Position numbers and translations under genes: made by a program | Shown: piece by piece, positions 1 to 11,943 of the stretch | How positions within the stretch are numbered: position 1 is the first letter of the stretch | Layout of the letters: each line of letters opens with the position of its first letter | Origin: Spodoptera frugiperda | Taxonomy: Eukaryota; Arthropoda; Insecta; Lepidoptera; Noctuidae | NCBI RefSeq assembly: GCF_023101765.2 | Contig: NC_064240.1 | Coordinates: forward strand, 2,542,001-2,606,000 | Direction of reading: 5' to 3' | Length of the DNA: 64,000 bases | Notes under the pieces: model-generated | Told to the model about the DNA's origin: nothing | What the model saw: the letters and a program-made list of their open reading frames with translations, nothing else | Databases searched by the model: none

Positions 1-44
1 TTGTTCACAATTATTAGAACTTAATAGTAGATAGTCTTTTATAA

Positions 45-237
45 GGGGATAAGCCGGTAAACGAGCAGACAGATTCCCTGACAGTAAGCATTCGCCGTCG
101 CCCATGGACATCTGAAACACCAGATTGAGATTCGGGGTTTAGGAATTTGGTGTCTGGTAACCCAGTCACTCTCACGACGAAACACAACGCAGGCGTTGTT
201 TCATGTCAGATTTTCTGTGAGGCCATGGTATTACTAC
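45..237 (-). repeat. Dispersed repeat family E, copy 1
   Basis: This stretch reads inward from a 'ggataagccggtaaacgag' end to 'gaggccatggtatta'. It matches, in reverse orientation, the longer copies at 3737-4008, 25953-26183 and 27879-28170. Shared landmarks are the tail 'ccggcttataccat', the 'ccatggacatctgaaacacc' block and the 'aacaacgc' hairpin-like segment. I recognise it as a common lepidopteran retroposed repeat but cannot name it with certainty. It abuts SINE A1 immediately downstream. Confidence 0.7.
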
Positions 238-248
238 TATTTAACTGA

Positions 249-458
249 CTGCCTCGTTGGTCGAGTGATCGCAAGTGCGACTGCCGAACAAGGGGTCTCG
301 GGTTCGATTCCCGGGTTGGCAAGATATGGCAATAGGCTCACCCCCTATTACATGGGACTTATAACACAAATGGTGAAAAGTGGGTGTACATTGTATAGCG
401 ACATTACGTGCCGTAATGAGCCTCTGCCTACCCCTTCGGGGATAAAAGGCGTGACGTT
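249..458 (+). mobile_element. tRNA-derived SINE family A, copy 1 (complete head and body)
   Basis: The head has a pol III A-box-like motif (258-269, tggtcgagtgat) and a perfect B box (301-311, ggttcgattcc). The body that follows contains 'cccctattacatggg', 'acattacgtgccgtaat' and 'ctaccccttcgggga' and ends in 'ggcgtgacg'. Seven other copies occur in the window, so this is a transposed family and not a tRNA gene. I recognise the body as a noctuid-moth SINE of the HaSE type; the exact name is uncertain. Confidence 0.85.
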
Positions 459-879
459 GACGTTGCTGGTACTACGTAATTTTTATATAAACTGGCCAAG
501 GATTATTTACATATAAACCAGATACCTTTAATAGATAAGACTGAACAGCCACCCGTCACATCGAATTAGAACATTGTTGCGAATTTATTTATTTTCTAGA
601 GGACCTTAATAATATTAATAAAGTTGATTTGATTAGTTCGGAATAATTTGTAGGATTAATTTATCCAATATAATATAAAATATGGTAGAAATATAGTCAG
701 AATGTATTAGATTTTAGTTTATTAAGTAAATTGTTTATGTATTTCATTCAAATTAATGAATTATTTAATGAAACACTGTGTGTGTTATTTTTGTGTTATA
801 AGTCTCGTGAGACATAGAATTGTGTATGTTTATTTGTACATGTATAAAATTGTTTGATTTAATTATAATATACTGGCCT

Positions 880-1108
880 TTTTACTAAGTTATTAACTAC
901 CAGTTTTCTGCAAACGGCTTCCCCCTGATCCTCTGTCTGTCTGTTTGTTCTGGCTAATCTCTGAAATGGCTGGACCGATTTTGACGGGACGTTTATTAGT
1001 CGGTAGCTGATGTACTAAGGAGTAACGTAGGCTACTTTTATTAGTCACAATGTCCGTAATCGGTACACTCACAAACTTTCTCATTTATAATATATATTAG
1101 TAAGATCA
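880..1108 (+). repeat. LINE-like 3' end fragment, 'ggaccgattttgacggg' type
   Basis: The segment contains 'ctaatctctgaaatggctgg', 'accgattttgacgggac' and 'gtagctgatgtactaagg', and ends in an AT-rich tail near 1090-1108. This wording recurs in lepidopteran genomes as the 3' end of a non-LTR retrotransposon or its passengers. The reverse-strand frame across it is a shadow. Confidence 0.5.
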
Positions 1109-1409
1109 TCGGTTAATAACTTCAGCAACAAAAAGGTTGAACTGTTTTCCTCCAAATTTATCCTTGATGGACAAGGCTAGCCTTTTTATAAATTGAGCGA
1201 AGGTTTACGCACAGCCCTAGGGCTAGATCGTTTGCATAGGCCAACAACCGACCACCGAGATAACTTAGATGTAAGATATTTTTTACTTTATTGTTAAAAT
1301 GTATTTTTGTGGTCGAATAAAGTAGGGAAGTTTATTCTGTGTGTAATGTAGGGTTTACTAGGAATATTTTTACTCAAGTTTTTATTACTCTATCTTTTCG
1401 TATATATTG

Positions 1410-1575
1410 TTCATTAGCTTCTACCGGATAGTTCCTGTGGGATAAAAAATTACCAAGTTAGCTTATATCCTGTATGTATACCGAATTTCATCAGAATCCG
1501 TTCAGCAGTTTCAGCGTGATTGTCGGATAAACGTCTAAACAAAACAACTTTCACAATAGTGTGATTATTTTTAGG
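1410..1575 (+). repeat. LINE-like 3' end fragment, 'aatttcatcagaatccg' type
   Basis: The block 'accgaatttcatcagaatcc', 'gttcagcagtttcagcgtga' and 'aaacaaaacaactttcac' is a familiar insect RTE-type LINE 3' end. No coding part of the LINE precedes it. Confidence 0.5.
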
Positions 1576-2007
1576 TATATCAGAGTATTTTTTTTTTACC
1601 CTTTCCCATAAATAAATTCTATTAGGAAAGCCTTGAATATTGTGTATTTGGTTATAAATTGAAATGTCTCATTAAGTACAGGAAAGAAAAGTACCTGCCT
1701 ATTATTTATGCACCTGCGTCTTGCCAAATCTCGCGCCACGATGGGGTTGTTTTCACAAAAACGATTTTCTTGTAGGTATATTGGCTCCCATAAATTACGG
1801 TAATGTTTATTGTACTTTTTTAAGGGCAAAGTTTTTTTTAAGGGACTGACCAATTTGTATGGGACTTTGGCTATTTTTGAACAAGCACTTCAGCTAATAA
1901 TATATGTTTGATTTAATACATCGTATCAGTAAGAATGAAGATACAAACTTAGTTTGGTATCAAGATTTATATTTAGATATTTTTTTAAAAAAACATTGGA
2001 TAACATT

Positions 2008-2160
2008 AGGATTTTCTCCTGTGTCGTGGGTGCGTTTGATGATACCCAGACCCGAAACATTAATTTGTGGATCACACAAAGAGTTGCTCCGTGCGGGAAT
2101 CGAACCCGCTACACGTTGCGCGGCAGCCAGTTGCCTAGGCCCCGCGCCAACCATGCAGTC
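2008..2160 (-). mobile_element. tRNA-derived SINE family B, copy 1
   Basis: Read on the minus strand the head starts near 'ggttggcgcggggcctagg' and has a perfect B box in 'agcgggttcgattcccgc' (2097-2114 region). The body runs through 'caactctttgtgtgatccac' and ends at 'cacaggagaaaatcc'. Related copies lie at 10420-10583 and 41909-42060. The tRNA-like head could be mistaken for a tRNA gene, but the shared body shows it is a SINE. Confidence 0.8.
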
Positions 2161-3736
2161 AAATATTGGTCATTGAAAACACTAAAAACGACATATTTAA
2201 GTAGGTATCTAACAATATAATAAACACTATACGTATGTATTGGCAACGTATTGTATTTGTTTTAGTATAAACTTCCTAAGAAGTCCTATTATAACCTTTA
2301 CGTGCCGATGCTTAAATGAGGATAAAGAAGAATCAATAATACATGAAACAATAGAAACTAGGGTCCTTAACAAGACCTCTTTGTGACGAAGGTCTTACGG
2401 ATAAGTGCTTGTTTCAATGTCTAAGTCTAAACCTACTTTTGGAATAATATGGTATAATGAAATACGGTTCACCTGCTTTTCTCTAAAAACTTACCTAAAT
2501 ATTGGTGATACGCATTAACGTATTGGTTCTAAGTATTCACTTTGAGTTATTAAATGTAGGTAGGTAGTTACCTAGTCATAAAAAAATTAGATTTGTAGAC
2601 AGATCCGTACCCTTATTATGAGTTTTCTCTAAGTTTATAATAATCAAAACGAGAGCCGAAAGGGTAGGGCTTTTGTAGTAGAGGGTAGTTTGGAAGTCAC
2701 AACTCAACCAATAACAGTGTCATAGAAATGGGATAATTTTATTCTAGGAATGAAAGAGAAGTTACTGGCAGAAGGCAGTAGTGTCTGATACTTTAGTATC
2801 TAGATACATATAATGAAATATTATAATTGGGCTGAAATTTGATTCTGAACTGAGCAAGAATTCTATTAGCAAATGTCACAACAATCATAAGAAAATGGAA
2901 GTTTATAGTTTTTAATTAAATTTACGCGGAAATGTGGATGAAACAATAATAGCTGTGTCATTTTTAAAAGCTAGTTAATATTCTTTGCGTGTATAAACTA
3001 CCAGAGATAATCATTTGGATTTTTTCCAACAAATAAAAAACTGTGGGGGAAATGATATTTCAAAACTTTTATATTTTATTGCGACACGATTTTTTATTAG
3101 TGCGAATTTTTGGTTTTATGTTTGTCCAATAAAGAATGGCATCTTTTCTATTTTTACACAAAGCATTTTTTTCTTCTTGTCACCACGGATCGTCGGGATA
3201 TTCGATTGAAGTAATTTACATAAATTATCATAAATAGACAGTCGAACATGCTGAAAACGTGTTGTGTTGATGTGACATTCATTTTATGATTTGCGTGTCT
3301 CATATTATTTTGAAATGTACGAGTAAATAATGTACCACGTACATTTATTACAAAAAACTAAAAATTGTAAAGATTTACGTCACAAACTAAAAGCTGGCAA
3401 ATAACTAAAACGTTTTAGATGTAACGATAAATAAATTTTGAGGAACTTGTGTAAAGATGTTCCTAAATTAATAAATATCTCAATGACACTCTAAAAGTAA
3501 CGCTAGGTACATATTTAAGCCCTGGGGCTCCGGAACAGAGCTACTCTATTAGGGTACCCGGTGCCCCTTACAGGTGCTGGGGGTGGCCACCGGATTGGAT
3601 TTAGTGATGTAAAAAGCCCACAGGTTTTACATAGTTTATACACCGAAAAAGATGCATTTGACAAAGCATTTTTATTCGCCAAGACATCTTTTAGATAATA
3701 CAGTTGCAGAAATATTTTATCTTTTTGATTTTTTTA

Positions 3737-4008
3737 GTGCGGGAGAGTCATGCTTCGGCACGAATGGACCGGCTCGACCGGAGTGATACCACGGCCTCAC
3801 AGAAATACGACGTGAAACAACGCTTACGTTGTGTTTCGTTGAGTGAGTGAGGTTACCGGAGGCCCAATTATCCCCCTTCCTTATCATCCCAATCCCCGAT
3901 TACCCCAATAACCGTTAAATCCCTAACCCCCAAAAGGTGTCCATGGACGGCGTCGATTACTTACCATCAGATGATCCGTCTGCTTGTTTACCGGCTGATA
4001 CCATAAAT
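3737..4008 (+). repeat. Dispersed repeat family E, copy 2 (near full length)
   Basis: The copy starts at 'gtgcgggagagtcatgcttc' and passes through 'gataccacggcctcacag' and the inverted 'aacaacgcttacgttgt' motif. A C-rich middle follows, then 'ccggctgataccataaat' at the end. It is one of the fullest copies here and serves as the window's reference for family E. The terminal 'ccataaa' looks like a short A-tail remnant, which suggests retroposition. Confidence 0.75.
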
Positions 4009-5107
4009 ACAAGGAATGGCATTTGAAGCAAAAGTAAGGATGAGCTGCTAGTTTGAAATGTAATTTCCTCGAACCTGAACGAGTCTACAACATATTTATG
4101 TTTAAACAGCATAACATACTGGAAATTTATTATTAACTATAGTAGGTAAGTATTAATTACACGAACTATTAATTCCAGCCCTGGCTGACATAATACTAAC
4201 AATGGGAGATGCATGAATGTTAATGCAAGAGATACCTGTGTGGAGCTATGTCAGAATGGAACAATACCAGTAAATATTAACTGCTATTGTTATTAGTTAC
4301 TCATAATTATAACAGTTCTTGGAAATAACAGTCATTTTGTTAATTATTCGCTGAAATCACGAGCAATGCTATTATAAAAGCCGTTTATAACATTTGTTTG
4401 CTGGTTTGAAAGCGCTAATCTTCGGAATTATTGACTCGAATTGAAGAAATATGTTTGTAATTAATAAAAATCAGACTAGAATCAAACGGTATCGAGCTAT
4501 GGAAAACCGCGTGGATAAAACCAAATAAAAAAGTAAGTAAGAGCAAAATAACAGGCTGTTATTTAATAACTGATAATAATAACTGTTACTTTTACGGAAC
4601 AGTAAAAAAGAACATGTACTTATCATATTTGACCTGTTACAACCTAAATCCAATTGTTGTTATAACAGCTGTCACTCGTTTTAATTTCAAGTTATTTTCA
4701 ATAACACCTTCAGTAAACTCGTGTTAAATTTGAATAATAATAAAGGCGCTGACGTACTTGATAGGCACATATTTGATGACAAATATTGTAATATATGCGT
4801 TTTCGTTTTCAATTTAATGGAAATTCAAGTTGTATGATAAGTCTGATATTTCATGCGTAATGTAGTAGACGCATAAGTAATATCTGTCAGCGAATGTTAA
4901 GTTTGGTTATATCAATTATTAAATGTCTGTGTTTCATTCAGTATCAATAACATTAGTCCACTTAGTCAAGTCTTTTAGCTTGTGCAAGCTATAAAGCTTG
5001 AGGCTGTTAAATAAATACGTTGGCAAAACTTTATGTATATTAATTAGATTTTTCAGACACTCATAAGGACCTAACTACTTTTTATTGGACGAAACTATAA
5101 CACATTG

Positions 5108-5330
5108 CTTCGCCGCTAGATGTCATGCTAAGCCAGCTAGTCAACCGGTGTTACCGTGTGACGACAGATCCTACCACCACTGCCGTAATGGTGGGGGACG
5201 CACAGAAGCCAGTCAGCTCCGCCAGTCATTAGTATTTAAGGAATGCACTTGATTGTATTTGATTAATCTTTAATTGTAATTCAAGCAATAAAGTGGTTAC
5301 GCTGATTGACATCTTCGTTTATTTAATATC
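5108..5330. repeat. Possible degraded solo LTR
   Basis: This GC-richer island combines a TATA-like 'agtatttaagg' (~5231), a polyadenylation signal 'aataaa' (~5288) and 'aaagtggttacgctgattgaca' wording reminiscent of gypsy-type LTRs in moths. I find no second copy and no target duplication in the window, so the boundaries and the call are tentative. Confidence 0.2.
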
Positions 5331-6343
5331 TACCATCCTATAAAAGTGTTATAAAACATAAAGTTATTCGCCTTTGGTGTTTTAAAACGCATTTTATACT
5401 TTGGGTTTCAAAAACAAAAACAATATTTACTTGTATACAAAATTAAATAACATAACGAATAACATAACACACAACAGTTACATCTCGATACACACGAAGT
5501 GTCAAAAAATATCGATAAGATCGTAATTCCGTAATCTCCTAATTTCTCTTGCCTGTCTCTGTGGTCCTAATATTGTTCAGCGTCTGCGGGTTCCGTACTG
5601 TGGGTTGAATACTGGAGATTTCTGATAAGAGACAAAGTAAAGTCAGTAATCCTTCAGTACAAATCCCTTGCGAATTGAAGGGATACTCGGTTGCTTGGAA
5701 AACACTTTTCAAATTAATTTTGATATCTGTGGATGTGAATTGTCAACTCTATTGTTTCAATATTAATGTTGGTATTCCCTTGTCATGTATGGTTATACTG
5801 ATTAGTATTTTGTTAAAAACAGCTTGTATTCGTAAAGGAAAGTATTTCAAAACCAACTAACATATAAACTTGCTTAATTTTTACCTGCGCCTAAAGGACC
5901 TCGTCTATATCTCGGATTGGGTAATAGTTACCAGTGCCTCTGGTGGCATAAAATGTCAATAATACTGACAATTGCCATGTGACTAATAAACACCTGTTAT
6001 GTTGCTCCCGACTAAAATATTGAACAGGTAAGTTTTTTCTTACTTTTTGAGTAATTTTTTCGCATACTTCACAAGAAGTCTTCCAAGTATACCGTTCATA
6101 AGTTGTTTAACTGTTTATTATATATTTATGGTATATTAGTGAATATATTTCACATATTAAAGCCTTGTTACCAATTTTTTTTGCGGCATACTTGTGCCTA
6201 TTTCGTACTCGCAGCAACTTCTTAAAACGTACCGGTACGATTTAGGAAAACAATTTTTAATTTCAAGTGAATATTAACTACTTGATTATATTTTAGTTTT
6301 TTTTTTTAATTTAATTGTTTGTAATATTTTTGTTACTATTTTA

Positions 6344-6639
6344 GGGCAACATGAACATCATCAACATTTTAGCTCGAAATTGGATAAGAAGAAGACCATA
6401 TCAAAGAAGCTAAATTTAAAGAAAACGAAAACACCTCAAAAAGGAAACAAGAAAAAGTAACAAGAACAAGATAAAAATGAAGTTGGTATTGCAAAATATG
6501 TCAAGAAGACGTAAAAGAAAACATGATTAAATGCAGTAATTGTGAAGTATGGGTACATGAGCTATGTGCAGGAACAACTAAAAAAACAAAATGTTATTAT
6601 TGCGATGACTGTCAGGATTTGGCAAAGACGCTGTATTAA
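6344..6639 (+). pseudogene. Decayed transposase tail with a PHD/RING-like Cys-His finger
   Basis: An open stretch from about 6344 to 6461 encodes a Lys-rich linker ending at a stop. After a frameshift, a second frame at 6484-6639 encodes about 51 residues with ordered metal ligands: WYCKIC, then KCSNC, WVHELC, and CYYCDDC before the stop codon. This Cys-rich order with a Trp before the His is typical of the small PHD-like finger at the C-terminus of pogo/Tigger-type and other insect transposases. The upstream DDE domain is absent. An 'attttag' before 6344 resembles a 3' splice site, so a last-exon relic of a host gene cannot be excluded. In-frame stops and the shift argue for a dead fragment. 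Confidence 0.45.
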
Positions 6640-7840
6640 TAAGAATTAACTAGGTACATTCTGATTAAGAAAAAGAGGAGAAGATTAGTAAGATTGTGAT
6701 TTTTGACTGTAAACCAATGAAGGATCTCAAAGTACGATTTAAGAAATACACGATTTAAGATGAATGGTCTTATATCGTACTTTTTTTAAGTTTTTGAAAA
6801 TTGTTTATTTCTCAGAAGTTTACAAGATTTATGTTATTTTTTGTTGAAATACTAATGAACATAGTGAAATTATAATTACTTAATATAAATAACTGTGTAT
6901 CATTGTTCATTTCCAAAATTTTTGAGGTTCTCTTAAGTGGTACGAATTGGGCAAGTTTACCCTACTCGTATTATCAGAGACAGAGATGATTTTCCTTAGG
7001 CAATACTTTACGATCCAACTTTCCGTCACGTCAATCACGATAATCTGCCAATCTAGTTTGATGTGTACGAAAGAAAATAAATAAACAAACAAATATACAA
7101 ACACACATTCGATATTACTATAAGCAATTTTATTTTAGACTAACTGTATAATTATACCATGGTTCATCGTAATCAGACCGATATTTTTTGCGAGATGCGT
7201 GAATCTACAAACCTCGTTGGTCGAATGGTCGTAAGTGCAACTGCAAGTAACACGAAGGGTGAAAAGTGGGTGTATATTGCACAGAGGCAGTATGTTTCAT
7301 AATGTGCACCTCTATCTACCCCTTCGGGGAGAAGAGATGGGTCGGACCGTCGGGGAGAGAGATGACGATACGATTTCATCATATTATGTATAGACATTTG
7401 TATAAAGCCCCAGACATTGTTAGACAACAGCTTTTACAACGTTTCTTCTGGACAAAAACGAACATTCATTGTAGAATTAATTACAATAAGGGTATCCACC
7501 CACTACAGCGTACCACGCTCGCGATAGTCACGGGCAGTGACGTGCGCGGCACAACATTACGTCGTCTGCCCTGACAAATTATGGCCAGTGACACTTATAG
7601 GTCAACATATATTATCGTGCTAATGTAAGCAAGGGTTAGTTTTTGATAAATTGTTTTGTACATTTTTGGGTTATTATAAAACCTTATTGTAATAAATTAC
7701 TTACAGCTTACTCATCCGAAACTATTGATAATGTGTTTATGTGTGTAGTAAAAGATTAATGGTGAGGTATATTTTTATGCTATTGTTTTTTTTATTCTTC
7801 TTAATAGTACTTAGAGTATAAAATATAAATGTGTTAGTTC
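6640..7840. other. Non-genic stretch around SINE A2
   Basis: Nothing is recognised at 6640-7211. The segment 7480-7575 is GC-rich ('accacgctcgcgatagtc', 'gtgacgtgcgcggc') and may be an old DNA-transposon relic. I found no matching inverted end. Confidence 0.4.
7212..7345 (+). mobile_element. SINE family A, copy 2 (internally deleted)
   Basis: The A-box region 'cctcgttggtcgaatggtcg' is followed, after a deletion that removes the B box and half the body, by 'gtgaaaagtgggtgtat' and 'ctaccccttcggggag'. The deletion would abolish pol III transcription from this copy. Confidence 0.75.
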
Positions 7841-8205
7841 ATGAAAATCGGAACACTCTGTTACATGAGATGTACTCAAAATCAAAAGTCACGCCCGTCT
7901 CCAATGGGAGTAGGCAGAGACAATGGAACGCCAATTGCTACGATTCTTACACACCTCTTTCGCTTCATCAACAGTCATCAGTCTTTTCATGCATGTTCGT
8001 CGGTTAAAGGTACTTTTAATTTGGCCCTTCTTTAAAGTATCGCTAATCTGGTCTCTATATGTCCTTCTAGGGCACTCACTACCGACGACCCCATTGTATA
8101 TTTCTTTCGTAAATCTGCTTTCATCCATCGTTTCTACATGTCCAAACCATCGTAACATTCCTTTTTCAATCCTTGTCACTACATCGTCTTTCAAGGTCAA
8201 AGGCC
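7841..8205 (-). pseudogene. 5'-truncated LINE, C-terminal tail of reverse transcriptase polyprotein
   Basis: An uninterrupted minus-strand frame of 103 codons (8200 to 7889) carries the signature 'GMLRWFGHVETMDESR', then 'PRRTYRDQI', 'NRRTCMKRLMTVDEAKEVC' and 'WRSIVSAY' before a natural stop. This is the conserved C-terminal tail of a widespread lepidopteran non-LTR retrotransposon, downstream of the reverse transcriptase domain. About 50 bp of 3' UTR wording ('cgtgacttttgattttgagt') follows towards 7841. Endonuclease, RT palm and upstream ORF are missing, as expected of 5' truncation during target-primed reverse transcription. The copy has no stop codon in what remains, so it is fairly young or recently inserted, but it cannot be active. 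Confidence 0.85.
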
Positions 8206-9775
8206 AAATTAAAGTTATTTTGCCCTTGTTCTCATTAATAAAGATACATATTTATCTACTTACTCTCATTGAAATTTAAACCATAATTAATTTATCTTTT
8301 AAGTCCATTTTATCCCTATTAGTGTCATCTAGTTAATTGAAGGGTGATATAAGAATAATGGCGTCCTCTCGCTACACAAAAGAAGTAATTCTTAGCCTCG
8401 CTATCAGAAAGTTTCCGCACGATTGCACGTCACTTCAAGTGTATTTTTTTCTCTAGAAATAAATACAAAAGCTCGATGATTAATTTAGAATGACTGGTTC
8501 AGTTAAACTGTTCAATTGCTACGTAGTTTCATTTTTATTTTATTCTTTTGACTTTTTTTATTTATGAAACACAGCACAAAGGTAGTCTCAAAATATAGTG
8601 TGTGATACCTTTCAACGTATGTTCTGTATCCAATAGAAGAGTTGGATATCGCAATAAATCATAATTGGTTTCAGAAATCTAGTGCAAATTAAAATCCTCA
8701 AAGCCAATAACACTCAGTTCGGTATCAAATCCGAGACCCCACGCTATCACATTTGCAACGGTATGATTGCATATGTTACAAAATTTCGCTAGCATCTACA
8801 AAAATACTGTTATGCTAATGTACTCGATTACCATAAAAGTCGGAAAACTGTTTTAATCCCCCGGATTTCGATGGGAACGACTACGTTTGGTTGTATTTTA
8901 ATATGTTATCCGGGATTAGGTACGTAATCCCCATACGAGGATATTAATTAATTCGAGTAACATAGGAAGTAAATGCGTTGCCAAAATAAACAACGATTAG
9001 AATCTGTACTTAGAAGTATTATAAATATAGAATGACTTGATGTATGTATTCTCCTTCTTAGCTGTATCACTCTTGACAGAGTGATTGTGGCTAACATTAT
9101 TAGTCCAAATCTGTTACTATAACCCAACTCACGATGTTACAATATAAATAAATGGTTTTATCTTATTTTGACAGAATGGCTGAATGAATTTAAATGTGGC
9201 TCAAAACATAGAAATCTGGAATAAAACATACATATTTAATTTTGAGAAAATATACGATTTACATGTTGGTCGGTTTATAGTAACTGTTGCCAGTGACCGA
9301 CCAGAAATACATATGTGAACAAATATGTTGAGTTATCCACACAAAACCATTTAAACTACACACACAAAGGTTTAAATGTTCGATGAATTGTTAGTAAGAA
9401 GATCGTTCACTTAGTAGTAAGTACCAACGTCAACAGTAGGTACTAAGCGATAACCATTACAGCCTAGTGTGTAGCGACCTTTTTAATTTTGTAGTATATA
9501 CCGTATTATCTCGGGAACATGTATTTATTACTCAATAATGTTTTATAAGATTGTCGGCGCATAAGAGTGGTGGAGATAGTTGGATCACTCATAATTTATC
9601 AGCATCCCTTCTCGCGTGTGTCATCAAATATGTATTTGATTACTGGAGGAAAACCGGCTGCTGTGATAAATATAGCAAAAACGGTCTGAAGCTCTGCTAA
9701 AAGTACCGCACGCGATGCAAAATATAGAGATTTTACACATTTTCGTTGAGATCGGTTCGTCAACGTTCAATTCAA

Positions 9776-9988
9776 CGTCACGCCTTTTATCCTCGAAGGG
9801 GTAGGCAGAGGTGCACATTACGGCACGTAATGCCGGTATGTATAGCGGCATACATTGAAATATACGCCCCCTTTCCAGACTCAGAAAAAATACCGAAAAA
9901 GCCCAGTATTACTTTGCCTGACCCAGGAATTGAATCCGAGACCCCTTGTCCGGCACTCGCACGTGCGACCACTCAACCAACGAGGTAG
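9776..9988 (-). mobile_element. SINE family A, copy 3
   Basis: On the minus strand the head 'ctacctcgttggttgagtgg' is followed by a diverged B box ('ggattcaattcctgggtc'). The body then ends in 'aaaggcgtgacg'. The middle 'cccctattacatgg' block is lost. The copy is reversed with respect to A1 and A2. Confidence 0.8.
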
Positions 9989-10419
9989 TCGATCGGTTCG
10001 TCATAAGCATAATTTATTTTGTCATAAACATAATTTTACGATTCAATTAAGTATGCGTGGCATACTTTTTCCTCAATGTTACGTTGTTACGTTTAATGGA
10101 TACTTAGGAAATTATTATTTATTCGCTCATCAAATGAAATATGTCGATACATGTTGGAATTTAGTAAAACATTTCTCTTTGTCCGTGACAACCGTGACAT
10201 GTTTCCGAAATTTCTCGACAAAAGAATCTGTACTATAATGAATGAATCTCTCTAAGGTAATTTATTGAAGCGAGTCTCGAGTGTGACTCACAGATCGTAG
10301 GTTGAAGCCGATGTAATTAATCTCTGGCGAAATATTGATTATTCAATTACGTACGTACGTAGTGAATTCATTTCATCACATCATTATGATTTCGTATGGA
10401 ATAAAAAAAACTTTCCCCC

Positions 10420-10583
10420 ACACTAGGATTTTCTCCTGTGTCATGGGTGCGTTTACAAACATACAAGTTCACAAACATATGACTCTCAAAACCGATACAA
10501 CAATTTGTGGAATTTAAGAGTGGAAATGAGCCCACTACACGTATACGCAGCAAACGTTTGCCCAGCTACCGCGCCAACCAAGT
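10420..10583 (-). mobile_element. SINE family B, copy 2 (diverged)
   Basis: The minus-strand end 'cacaggagaaaatcctagtg' and the head 'ttggttggcgcggtagctgg' match copy B1. The B box is degraded and the body holds an extra 'acaaacatacaagttcac' segment, which is shared with B3 at 41940. Confidence 0.7.
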
Positions 10584-11668
10584 CAAGTTTATGCTAACTG
10601 GGCACTTTAAAATAGATGCAGTTAAATTATTAAAACAACAATTTCGTTGGACTCTTCACAAATGTAGACCAATCAAAATTAATAATATTCAATCTTTAAC
10701 AATGTTCAAAAGGCAAGTAAAAACTTCCAATTAGACTAGGGAAAGACAATTGACGTTTTTCATAGTTTCTCTTAGAGGCGACGCGGAGTCTAGAAAAATA
10801 AAATAAAGTAAACACTGTGAGAACAAACGGTGCAATGGATACTACATCTAAGTAACTAAGCCACGTTGTTGCTTGGACATTGATAAATGAAACTCACTCG
10901 TATTTGACAAAAACATCTAGAATGATACATTTCCTAGATTTACGCAGTAGCCAGTGTCCTTGAGAAGAAATATCATAGCAACTTTGTTCTTAGAGGCTGC
11001 CTTCAAAATATTTATGTTTCGCTAGGTTACGTTTTAGCTAGATTATGTATTCGTATAAGGTATGATGGGACTGGCATACACGTTCGTGTAAATTCCCTAA
11101 AAAAATAAAGAAAAAAAAAAATGTTCTTAAATTTTATATTTCTATGTCGGGAGTTTCTATGTACTATCTTGTAAGGTATGTAAGCTTTCTCATGATTATA
11201 CACCCCAGTTGTACTCAGAACATCAAGCAGAATTTCAGTGTAAATTACTGAAAATATAGATAATTATACATCTTATCACTATGCCTGCTATGTTTTCTCC
11301 TCTACTGCTACGGTTTTATGTTAGGAGGCAAAATTTTCGCGCATGACACCGTGTTCCTCGAATAATTAGAATGTAGTACATGTTCCAACTTCTAGTTAAT
11401 TATGTTACAACGAGTTAGGCATCTGGTTTGTGTACACTAATGTTGAACCTGAATCTAGAATTCCAGGTAATATTGAGAGCAATTCGAATAATAAATAAAA
11501 AATAATAACAATTTCTACAGTCTGTGCGTAGTAACATTAACCCCAGCATTTACTGTGCCCTCGGATTTTATACGTTTAATTTTGTTTAAGATATTTTACG
11601 AGAAAAGTAATATAAGTTAATGTACTTTGAAGGCAAATGCAGTTTTTTAAATAGCACATATATTTTAT

Positions 11669-11943
11669 AACGTCACGCCTTTAATCCCCGAAGTGGTAGG
11701 CAGAGGTGCACATTATGACACATAAGGCCAATGTACACCCACATTTCACAATTATTTTGTAAGTCCCATGTAATAGGGGGTGCCTTATTGCCATATCTTG
11801 GACACGATTCCAGACTTAGTGCTAGTACCGAGAAATTTTCGAAAAACCGGAAAAAGCCCAGTAGTACTTTGCCCGACCCGGGAATCGAACCCGAGACCCC
11901 TTGTTCGGCAGTCGCACTTGCGACCACTCGACCAACGAGGCAG
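11669..11943 (-). mobile_element. SINE family A, copy 4 (most complete)
   Basis: This copy spans about 275 bp. On the minus strand it has head 'ctgcctcgttggtcgagtgg', then B box 'ggttcgattcccgggtcgg'. The body carries the 'gggcaaagtactactgggct' block and the 'cccctattacatgggac' block and ends 'aggcgtgacg'. It defines the full-length body better than A1, which lacks the central block. Reading frames here on both strands are by-products of the repeat. Confidence 0.88.

Larger units (their letters stand above)
459..2007. other. Non-genic stretch with two LINE-like 3' fragments
   Basis: Outside the fragments at 880-1108 and 1410-1575 the sequence is AT-rich and I recognise nothing in it. A minus-strand frame of 85 codons at 1596-1853 matches no family I know. 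It lacks any supporting signal, so I do not call it a gene. Confidence 0.5.
2161..6343. other. Non-genic stretch, mostly unrecognised
   Basis: Apart from repeat E2 (3737-4008) and the LTR-like island at 5108-5330, I see nothing identifiable. A GC-rich island at 3519-3620 ('ccctggggctccgg', 'gtacccggtgcccc') stands out from its surroundings but matches nothing I know. The short frames at 3015, 4471 and 5675 have no recognisable motifs. Confidence 0.5.

Noticed and set aside
249..320. Possible tRNA gene (A and B boxes present)
   Set aside because: It is the head of a multi-copy SINE with a shared body; the acceptor stem does not close.
1596..1853. 85-codon minus-strand ORF
   Set aside because: No family resemblance and no promoter or splice evidence; it is in AT-rich DNA next to a LINE-like tail.
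2070..2160. Possible tRNA gene on the minus strand
   Set aside because: Same reasoning: a SINE B head with two related copies in the window.
7923..8279. 118-codon ORF on the plus strand
   Set aside because: Antisense shadow of the LINE C-terminal frame on the minus strand.
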